Below, piece after piece: positions 5,911 through 10,731 of a stretch of 10,731 nt of DNA. The notes beneath the pieces are model-generated. The model was not told the DNA's origin and made no database searches. It saw only the letters and a list, made by a program, of their open reading frames with translations. Position numbers and translations under genes: made by a program. The stretch spans positions 1-10,731 of the forward strand of contig CAYUZY010000067.1 in assembly GCA_964448645.1 (NCBI GenBank). Direction: 5' to 3'. Within the stretch, counting starts at the first letter, position 1; the number at the start of each line of letters is the position of its first letter. The stretch comes from GCA-2719315 sp964448645 (lineage in GTDB: Bacteria > Bacteroidota > Bacteroidia > Flavobacteriales > Flavobacteriaceae).

Positions 5911-6669
5911 ATGACCTATATACCAAGATTAAAGAAAGATTATAATGAAAGGGTAATAAGCGAACTTAAAAAAGAGTTTTCTTATAAAAGTGTTATGCAG
6001 GTTCCTAAAATAATAAAAATTGTTGTTAGTAAAGGAGTTGGTGCTGCAGTTGCTGATAAAAAATTAGTTGAACATGCTATTGATGAATTAACTTTAATAA
6101 CTGGTCAAAAGGCAATATCAACTCTTTCAAAAAAAGATATTGCTTCATTTAAGTTAAGAAAAGGAATGCCTATAGGAGCAAAAGTTACTTTAAGGGGTGA
6201 AAAGATGTATGAATTTTTGGATAGATTAATAACTGCTGCACTTCCTAGAGTTAGGGATTTTCAAGGATTAAAAGTTGGAGGGTTTGATGGAAGAGGTAAT
6301 TATACATTAGGAATTTCTGAACAAATAATTTTTCCAGAGATTGATATAGATAAAGTTAATAAAATTTCAGGAATGGATATAACTATTGTAACATCATCCA
6401 AAACTAATCAAGAGGCAAAATCTCTTTTAAAAGAATTAGGTTTGCCTTTCAAGAAAAAAGAAAATGTTATAGAAAAATCTAAAGAGAATTTTTCTATTAT
6501 TAAAAAAATCATTAAAGAGGAAACTCCAGTAGCAGAGGAAACTCCAGTAGCAGAGGAAACTCCAGAAGCAGAGGAAAATAAAGATGAAAAGGAAATAAAA
6601 TGGCAAAAGGAAAAANNNNNNNNNNNNNNNNNNNNNNNNNNNNNNNNNNNNNNNNNNNNNNNNNNATGA
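5911..6669 (+). CDS. rplE: 50S ribosomal protein uL5 with a repeat-built C-terminal extension; 3' end unresolved at a gap
   Basis: uL5 binds 5S rRNA with uL18 and contacts the 30S head. Residues 1-183 are a complete ordinary uL5: MTYIPRLKKDYNERV, VPKIIKIVVSKGVGAAV (31-47), LRKGMPIGAKVTLRG (82-96), RVRDFQGLKVGGFDGRGNY (113-131) and GISEQIIFPEIDID (134-147), ending LLKELGLPFKKK (172-183). The frame then continues for 52 readable codons to the assembly gap at 6616. This tail is Lys/Glu-rich and contains ETPVAE-ETPVAE-ETPEAE (204-221), encoded by 18-bp tandem repeats. Flavobacterial uL5 normally stops near residue 183, so the extension is unusual. The given end (TGA at 6667-6669) is only the formal stop read through 50 N. 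If the true gap length leaves remainder 1 on division by 3, the frame meets TAG at 6683-6685 instead. The core is certain; the tail is real up to 6615; the end is unknown. Confidence 0.9.
   Translation: MTYIPRLKKDYNERVISELKKEFSYKSVMQVPKIIKIVVSKGVGAAVADKKLVEHAIDELTLITGQKAISTLSKKDIASFKLRKGMPIGAKVTLRGEKMYEFLDRLITAALPRVRDFQGLKVGGFDGRGNYTLGISEQIIFPEIDIDKVNKISGMDITIVTSSKTNQEAKSLLKELGLPFKKKENVIEKSKENFSIIKKIIKEETPVAEETPVAEETPEAEENKDEKEIKWQKEKXXXXXXXXXXXXXXXXX
6517..6573 (+). repeat. 18-bp tandem repeat in the 3' end of rplE, left arm
   Basis: Three consecutive 18-bp units of the form GAAACTCCAGTAGCAGAG occupy 6520-6537, 6538-6555 and 6556-6573. A lead-in GAG sits at 6517-6519. The first two units are identical, and the third differs by one base (GTA to GAA codon). 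Unit length is a multiple of three, so each copy adds the six residues ETPVAE or ETPEAE to uL5. After 6573 the periodicity fades into GAAAATAAAGATGAAAAG. Related units reappear after the gap at 6616-6665. Confidence 0.93.
6616..6665. other. Assembly gap of 50 N
   Basis: Fifty consecutive N stand here. The round number and the related 18-bp repeats on both sides suggest a scaffolding placeholder where a repeat array could not be assembled, so the true length may differ. Joining the two arms in one repeat reading frame would require a length that leaves remainder 1 on division by 3; 50 leaves remainder 2. Confidence 0.97.
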
Positions 6670-6758
6670 AACTAAAGAACAATAGGAAAATACAGAAGCA
6701 GAGGAAACTCCAGCAGCAGAGGAAATTCCAATAGCAGAGGGAAACTCCAAGAGTAATG
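6668..6758 (+). repeat. 18-bp repeat array, degenerate right arm between rplE and rpsN
   Basis: Five diverged copies of the same 18-bp unit lie at 6668-6685, 6686-6703, 6704-6721, 6722-6739 and 6741-6758. The third (GAAACTCCAGCAGCAGAG) is closest to the left-arm unit. In the repeat frame they read ETKEQ-stop, ENTEAE, ETPAAE, EIPIAE, then the register slips by one base because of an extra G at 6740. The stop is TAG at 6683-6685, where other copies have GAG. If both lesions are real, this is decayed or untranslated repeat DNA ahead of rpsN. If they are errors at a low-quality contig edge, the uL5 tail could extend to TAA near 6776, just 5 bases before rpsN, which fits the tight spacing seen elsewhere. 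Confidence 0.85.
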
Positions 6759-6783
6759 AAAAAATAGATAAAAAATAATTAAT

Positions 6784-7053
6784 ATGGCTAAAGAATCGAT
6801 GAAAGCTCGAGAGTTAAAAAGAGCTAAAATTGTAAAAAAATATTCGGCAAAAAGAAAAACTCTTAAGAAGGCTGGGGATTATGCTGCTCTTCAGAAGCTT
6901 CCAAAAAATGCATCTCCCATAAGAATGCATAATCGCTGTAAAATAACTGGTCGTCCTAAAGGTTATATTAGACAGTTTGGTCTTTCAAGGGTTACATTTC
7001 GTGAAATGGCAAATAAAGGATTAATTCCCGGAGTAACAAAAGCAAGTTGGTAA
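6784..7053 (+). CDS. rpsN: 30S ribosomal protein uS14, zinc-free form
   Basis: uS14 is a 30S head protein near uS3 and uS10. The product has 89 residues and is the longer form without zinc ligands: the zinc-ribbon type has two CxxC pairs, whereas here the only cysteine is Cys52 in NRCKITGRPKGYIRQFGLSR (50-69). It begins MAKESMKARELKRAKIV and ends LIPGVTKASW, the usual C-terminus. The ATG at 6784 sits in TAATTAATATG, following the degenerate repeat region. The upstream neighbour is the ambiguous end of rplE, but rpsN itself is intact and in its normal place before rpsH. Confidence 0.97.
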   Translation: MAKESMKARELKRAKIVKKYSAKRKTLKKAGDYAALQKLPKNASPIRMHNRCKITGRPKGYIRQFGLSRVTFREMANKGLIPGVTKASW

Positions 7054-7064
7054 AAAAAGATATT

Positions 7065-7466
7065 ATGATTACAGATCCTATAGCAGATTATTTAACAAGA
7101 ATTAGAAATGGCAATTTAGCTGGACATAGAGTTGTTGAGATTCCCTCCTCTAATTTAAAGAAAGAAATAACTAAGATTTTGTTTGATCAGGGTTATATTT
7201 TAAGCTATAAATTTGAGGAAACTAAAAATAACCAAGGGAAAATTATAATTGCTTTAAAATATAATAAAAACACTAATGAGCCAGTTATTAGAAAAATACA
7301 AAGAATTAGTAAGCCTGGTTTAAGAAAGTATTCATCTTATGATAGTATGCCACGTGTTTTAAACGGATTAGGAATTTCTATTATCTCTACTTCTAAAGGT
7401 TTAATGACAGGAAAACAAGCAAATAGAGAAAATGTTGGAGGTGAAATATTATGTTATATATATTAA
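7065..7466 (+). CDS. rpsH: 30S ribosomal protein uS8
   Basis: uS8 binds the central domain of 16S rRNA and nucleates platform assembly; in E. coli it also represses the spc operon by binding mRNA near the rplE start. From ATG 7065 the product has 133 residues and begins MITDPIADYLTRIRNGN. A TTG at 7047 could add six residues overlapping rpsN but is not family-like. Landmarks are VVEIPSSNLKKEITKILFDQ and GYILSYKFEE, RKIQRISKPGLRKYSS, and the C-terminal signature PRVLNGLGISIISTSKGLMT followed by NVGGEILCYIY. No hairpin like the E. coli S8 operator was recognised at the two-base rplX-rplE junction, so that control is not supported here. Confidence 0.97.
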   Translation: MITDPIADYLTRIRNGNLAGHRVVEIPSSNLKKEITKILFDQGYILSYKFEETKNNQGKIIIALKYNKNTNEPVIRKIQRISKPGLRKYSSYDSMPRVLNGLGISIISTSKGLMTGKQANRENVGGEILCYIY

Positions 7467-7483
7467 TTATAAATATAAATTGA

Positions 7484-8026
7484 ATGTCAAGAATAGGAAA
7501 TAATCCAATTACAGTACCCGAAGGAGTATCTGTTGATATAAAAGAAAACATAATTACTGTTAAAGGAAAAATGGGTGAGTTATCTCAAAATTATATTGAT
7601 GTATCTATTTTATTAGAAAATAATAACATAATAATTAAACGTGAATCTGACCAAAAAGATGTTAAATCTAAACATGGTCTTTATAGAGCTATTATTAATA
7701 ATATGGTTATTGGAGTTAGCAAGGGTTTTGTAAAAGAACTTGAATTAGTTGGAGTTGGATATAGAGCAAGTAATCAGGGTCAAAAATTAGATTTGGCATT
7801 AGGTTTCTCACATAATATTTTATTTGAAATTTCTCCTGAAGTTAAAGTAGAAACTATTTCTGAAAAAGGTAAGAATCCTATTGTAAAGCTTACATCTTTT
7901 AATAAACAGTTATTAGGTTTTGTTGCTGCTAAAATTAAGTCATTTAGGAAAACAGAGCCCTATAAAGGTAAAGGAGTAAAGTTTGTAGGGGAACAATTAA
8001 GAAGAAAAGCTGGTAAATCAGCATAA
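7484..8026 (+). CDS. rplF: 50S ribosomal protein uL6
   Basis: uL6 lies near the factor-binding site of the 50S subunit, by the sarcin-ricin loop. The product has 180 residues, normal length, with two related alpha/beta domains. It begins MSRIGNNPITVPEGVSVDIK and has TVKGKMGELS (about 27-36), then GVSKGFVKELELVGVGYRAS (around 78-97), marking the junction to the second domain, and the C-terminal signature KTEPYKGKGVKFVGEQLRRK near 157-176. The spacer from rpsH is 17 bases, the longest resolved junction in the window, and is purely A/T except for one G next to the start; I see no promoter in it. Confidence 0.98.
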   Translation: MSRIGNNPITVPEGVSVDIKENIITVKGKMGELSQNYIDVSILLENNNIIIKRESDQKDVKSKHGLYRAIINNMVIGVSKGFVKELELVGVGYRASNQGQKLDLALGFSHNILFEISPEVKVETISEKGKNPIVKLTSFNKQLLGFVAAKIKSFRKTEPYKGKGVKFVGEQLRRKAGKSA

Positions 8027-8036
8027 TTTAAAATTT

Positions 8037-8396
8037 ATGAGTTTTAATAAAATCAATAGAAGAAATAGAATTAAGAAAAGAATAAGAAAAATTATTATAG
8101 GAACAAATAAAAAACCTCGTTTATCTGTTTTTAGAAGTAACAAGGAGATTTATTCTCAGATAATTGATGACTCAAATGGAGAAACTATAATATCGGCTTC
8201 TTCTAGAGATAAATTAATTACTGATATTAAAAATTCAAATAAGGTTTTAATTGCAGAAAATGTAGGAAAGTTGTTAGCTGAGAAAGCTCTGAAAAAAGGA
8301 ATAAAAGATGTTACTTTTGATAGAGGGGGTTATTTATATCATGGTAGAGTCAAATCTTTAGCTAAAGGAGCTAGAAGTGGAGGGTTAAAATTTTAA
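8037..8396 (+). CDS. rplR: 50S ribosomal protein uL18
   Basis: uL18 binds 5S rRNA together with uL5 and brings it into the central protuberance. The product has 119 residues, normal length. It has a basic N-terminus (NRRNRIKKRIRKI), then PRLSVFRSNKEIYSQIIDD (about 27-45), and the conserved C-terminal block VTFDRGGYLYHGRVKSLAKG then ARSGGLKF. The start follows rplF by 10 bases of A/T sequence (TTAAAATTT before the ATG). rpsE follows after 5 bases. Its partner uL5 is the protein with the odd tail in this window; uL18 itself looks ordinary. Confidence 0.97.
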   Translation: MSFNKINRRNRIKKRIRKIIIGTNKKPRLSVFRSNKEIYSQIIDDSNGETIISASSRDKLITDIKNSNKVLIAENVGKLLAEKALKKGIKDVTFDRGGYLYHGRVKSLAKGARSGGLKF

Positions 8397-8401
8397 ATTA
8401 T

Positions 8402-8926
8402 ATGTATAAAGATTATAAAAATATTGATATTGTAAAACCTGCTGGATTAGATTTGAAAGATCGATTAGTAGGCGTGCAAAGAGTAACTAAAGTTACTAAA
8501 GGAGGTAGAAACTTTGGTTTTTCAGCTATTGTAGTAGTTGGAGATGAAAATGGAGTAGTAGGTCATGGTCTTGGAAAGTCTAAAGAAGTTTCTGAGGCTA
8601 TTTCAAAGGCAGTTGAAGATGCTAAAAAAAACCTTATAAGAATACCTATTAGTAAAGGAACTTTACCACATGAACAAAAAGGAAAATATGGAGGAGCAAA
8701 AGTTTTTTTAAAACCTGCTTCTGAAGGTACTGGAGTTATCGCAGGAGGAGCTGTAAGATCAGTTTTAGAGTCAGTTGGTGTCCAAAATGTACTTTCAAAA
8801 TCGCAAGGATCCTCTAATCATCACAATGTTGTTAAAGCAACTTTTGATGCTCTTCTTAAGTTGAGAGACCCTCAAATAATTGCTAGCCAAAGAGGAATTT
8901 CTATAGATAAAGTCTTTAATGGATAA
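8402..8926 (+). CDS. rpsE: 30S ribosomal protein uS5
   Basis: uS5 sits at the mRNA entry channel with uS3 and uS4 and influences decoding accuracy. The product has 174 residues. The N-terminal dsRNA-binding-like domain is seen at about 20-85: DRLVGVQRVTKVTKGGRNFG followed by FSAIVVVGDENGVVGHGLGK. The C-terminal domain has KGTLPHEQKGKYGGAKV (85-101), then GTGVIAGGAVRSVLESVGVQ (109-128) and NVLSKSQGSSNHHN (129-142). The GGRNFGF loop region is where spectinomycin-resistance changes occur in E. coli; it is wild-type-like here. rpmD starts 2 bases after its TAA. Confidence 0.98.
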   Translation: MYKDYKNIDIVKPAGLDLKDRLVGVQRVTKVTKGGRNFGFSAIVVVGDENGVVGHGLGKSKEVSEAISKAVEDAKKNLIRIPISKGTLPHEQKGKYGGAKVFLKPASEGTGVIAGGAVRSVLESVGVQNVLSKSQGSSNHHNVVKATFDALLKLRDPQIIASQRGISIDKVFNG

Positions 8927-8928
8927 TT

Positions 8929-9108
8929 ATGGGAAAAATTAAGATAATTCAAATTAAGAGTAATATTAAAAGAATTAAAAAGCAAAAGTTAACTCTTAAA
9001 GCTCTTGGTCTTAGAGGAATTGGAAAAGAAGTTATTCATGAAGATAATCCCAATATTTTAGGAATGATAAATAAAGTAAAACATCTAGTTCAAGTAATTA
9101 AATTATGA
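8929..9108 (+). CDS. rpmD: 50S ribosomal protein uL30
   Basis: uL30 is a small large-subunit protein of compact alpha/beta fold. The product has 59 residues, the family norm. It reads MGKIKIIQIKSNIKRIKKQK, then LTLKALGLRGIGKEVIHEDN (21-40), which carries the conserved LGLRGIG block, and ILGMINKVKHLVQVIKL at the end. It occupies the expected place between rpsE and rplO. The ATG at 8929 follows the rpsE stop by 2 bases in the TAATTATG form. Its TGA stop overlaps the rplO start in ATGA (9105-9108), which favours coupled translation of the two 50S proteins. Confidence 0.96.
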   Translation: MGKIKIIQIKSNIKRIKKQKLTLKALGLRGIGKEVIHEDNPNILGMINKVKHLVQVIKL

Positions 9109-9557
9109 ATTTAAATCAATTAAAGCCTGAAAAGGGATCTGTTCAAAGGAAAGGAAAGAGACTAGGTCGTGGTCAATCTTCTGGAAAAGGTGGAACATCT
9201 TCAAGAGGTCATAAAGGAGCTAAATCTAGATCAGGATATTCTAAAAAAATTGGATTTGAAGGAGGTCAAATGCCATTACAACGTCGGATTCCAAAGTTTG
9301 GATTTAAAAATATTAATAGAAAAAATTATAGAATAATGAACCTTGGTAGTATTCAAAAACTTGTTGATGAGAAAAAAATTTCAAAAGAACTTAATTTTAA
9401 AATTTTAGAGGATCTAAACATAGTTAAATCGAAAGAGATGTATAAGGTTTTAGGAAAAGGGGAATTAAAATCATCAATAAAGATTTTTGCGCATAAGTTT
9501 TCAGCTAAAGCAAAGTCTGAAATTGAAGCAAAGGGAGGAGAAGCTATATTAATTTAA
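9105..9557 (+). CDS. rplO: 50S ribosomal protein uL15
   Basis: uL15 is a late-assembly 50S protein with a long, basic, glycine-rich N-terminal extension that threads into rRNA. The product has 150 residues, normal length. It starts MNLNQLKPEKGSVQRKGKRL, then GRGQSSGKGGTSSRGHKGAK (21-40), GFEGGQMPLQRRIPKFGFKN (50-69), with a C-terminal globular half that includes YKVLGKGELKSSIKIFAHKF and SAKAKSEIEAKGGEAI. It overlaps the rpmD stop by 4 bases, the longest true overlap in the window. secY begins 6 bases after its TAA. Confidence 0.98.
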   Translation: MNLNQLKPEKGSVQRKGKRLGRGQSSGKGGTSSRGHKGAKSRSGYSKKIGFEGGQMPLQRRIPKFGFKNINRKNYRIMNLGSIQKLVDEKKISKELNFKILEDLNIVKSKEMYKVLGKGELKSSIKIFAHKFSAKAKSEIEAKGGEAILI

Positions 9558-9563
9558 TTTTTA

Positions 9564-10731
9564 ATGAATAAATTTTTAGAAACAATACTTAATATATATA
9601 GAATAGTTGAACTTAGGGAAAGGATCATATTGACCCTTGGAATGCTTTTAGTTTATAGGATTGGAGCTCAAATTGTTTTACCTGGAATTGATCCAGTTCA
9701 GTTATCAGAATTAACAAGCAGGACTGGAGGTGGAGGATTACTTGGTATACTTAATGCTTTTACTGGGGGAGCGTTTGCTAATGCTTCAGTTTTTGCTTTA
9801 GGCATTATGCCTTATATTTCTGCTTCTATTGTCGTTCAATTAATGGGAATAGCAGTTCCTTATCTTCAGAAACTTCAAAAAGAAGGTGAAAGTGGTAGAA
9901 AAAAAATTACTCAAATAACTAGATGGTTAACTATTTTAATTTGTGTAATTCAAGCTCCAGCATATTTGTTTGGATTAAGTGCGCTTGGAGTTCCTGATTC
10001 AGCTTTTGTATTAGGAAGAGGTCCTCAATTTATTTTTTCATCGGTAATTATTTTAGTAACTGGAACAATTTTTGCGATGTGGTTAGGTGAAAAAATTACT
10101 GATAGAGGTATTGGAAATGGAATTTCTCTACTTATTATGGTTGGTATAATAGCAAGTCTTCCACTTTCTTTTGCTCAAGAGTTTGTTTCTAGGGTAACTG
10201 AAAATAATGGTGGTTTAATGATGATTTTAATAGAATTGGTTTTATGGATAGTAATTATTTTACTTTCAGTTTTATTAGTAATGGCTGTTAGACGAATCCC
10301 TGTTCAATATGCTAGACGTTCAGCAGGAGGAAACTCTAATGATAGAGCAGCTTACGGATCTAGACAATATATTCCTTTAAGACTAAATGCGTCTGGCGTT
10401 ATGCCTATTATATTTGCCCAGGCTTTAATGTTTATTCCAGCTTATATAGGAAGTGCTATTAGTGGTTCAAAGTCCGGTCAATGGTTACAAGCTAATTTTT
10501 CAGATATTTTTGGACTTTGGTATAATATATTATTTGCAATATTAATAATCATTTTTACTTATTTTTACACCGCTATAACTGTTCCAACTAATAAAATGTC
10601 AGATGATTTAAAAAGAAGTGGTGGATTTGTGCCAGGAATTAGACCTGGTAATGAAACTTCTGAATTTCTTGATAACGTTATGTCTCACATTACTTTTCCA
10701 GGTTCATTGTTTTTAGCTGCACTTTCAGTTT
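9564..10731 (+). CDS. secY: Protein translocase subunit SecY (3' end outside the window)
   Basis: SecY is the membrane channel of the Sec translocon, which with SecE and SecG moves unfolded proteins across or into the inner membrane. The frame starts at ATG 9564 and stays open for 389 codons to the right edge; SecY usually has about 440-450 residues, so roughly the last 55-60, including the final transmembrane helix, are missing. Visible parts are MNKFLETILNIYRIVELRER, TM1 near 21-40, the plug and TM2 region GILNAFTGGAFANASVFALG (61-80) then IMPYISASIV, the cytoplasmic loop LQKEGESGRKKITQITRW (104-121), GNGISLLIMVGI (184-195), and the cytoplasmic loop KRSGGFVPGIRPG (350-362) with Arg360, matching the key Arg357 of E. 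coli. No substitutions of note. Its place after rplO is the usual end of spc-type clusters. Confidence 0.97.
   Translation, partial: MNKFLETILNIYRIVELRERIILTLGMLLVYRIGAQIVLPGIDPVQLSELTSRTGGGGLLGILNAFTGGAFANASVFALGIMPYISASIVVQLMGIAVPYLQKLQKEGESGRKKITQITRWLTILICVIQAPAYLFGLSALGVPDSAFVLGRGPQFIFSSVIILVTGTIFAMWLGEKITDRGIGNGISLLIMVGIIASLPLSFAQEFVSRVTENNGGLMMILIELVLWIVIILLSVLLVMAVRRIPVQYARRSAGGNSNDRAAYGSRQYIPLRLNASGVMPIIFAQALMFIPAYIGSAISGSKSGQWLQANFSDIFGLWYNILFAILIIIFTYFYTAITVPTNKMSDDLKRSGGFVPGIRPGNETSEFLDNVMSHITFPGSLFLAALSV

Noticed and set aside
6436..6750. Minus-strand reading frame across the gap with repeated SFLCYW
   Set aside because: It is the reverse complement of the 18-bp repeats read through N; the repeats clearly encode the uL5 tail on the plus strand up to the gap.
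6517..6758. The repeats as a CRISPR array or mobile-element end
   Set aside because: Units are directly adjacent without unique spacers, are multiples of three and in frame with rplE; no terminal inverted repeats or transposase are present.
7047..7064. TTG start for rpsH overlapping the end of rpsN
   Set aside because: uS8 starts with M-x-TDPIADYLTR; the ATG at 7065 gives this directly and the extension has no family support.
7467..7483. A/T-only spacer before rplF as a possible promoter
   Set aside because: Seventeen bases are too few for a full promoter, and no TTTG / TAnnTTTG pair of the Bacteroidota type is seen.

Overview
The window is a stretch of chromosome from a low-GC member of the Bacteroidota, most likely Flavobacteriia. 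Three things point there. The protein sequences look like flavobacterial ribosomal proteins throughout, for example uL29 with SPIENPLEI and uS8 with ILFDQGYILSYKFE. Shine-Dalgarno sequences are almost absent. The elongation factor G gene runs directly into rpsJ. The standard bacterial code applies, because TGA ends both rplP and rpmD. A run of exactly 50 N shows that this is a scaffolded draft assembly.

All 23 genes are on the + strand and packed head to tail. The order is the 3' end of fusA (str operon), then the S10 block rpsJ-rplC-rplD-rplW-rplB-rpsS-rplV-rpsC-rplP-rpmC-rpsQ, then the spc block rplN-rplX-rplE-rpsN-rpsH-rplF-rplR-rpsE-rpmD-rplO, then secY, which runs off the right edge. Resolved junctions range from a 4-base overlap to a 17-base spacer. 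No terminator, promoter or leader is visible between blocks, so I read the window as one long co-transcribed str-S10-spc unit. It makes core proteins of both ribosomal subunits, a translocation GTPase and the membrane channel that ribosomes feed.

Most of the window is a very conserved, ordinary operon, and I see no undescribed system in it. The one truly odd place is the 3' end of rplE (about 6460-6783). Here uL5 carries a C-terminal extension built from an 18-bp tandem repeat (peptide unit ETPVAE). The array is interrupted by the 50-N gap and resumes on the other side in a different frame, with an in-frame TAG and a one-base slip. The true end of rplE cannot be decided from this sequence. 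A smaller point is the translation start pattern: no Shine-Dalgarno core, A at -3 in 15 of 22 starts, and a recurrent ATTATG.

rpmD (59 residues) and the open-ended secY were found by reading the sequence directly. Three reading frames that can be extended upstream to GTG or TTG (rplV, rpsQ, rpsH) were trimmed to internal ATG codons by family comparison.
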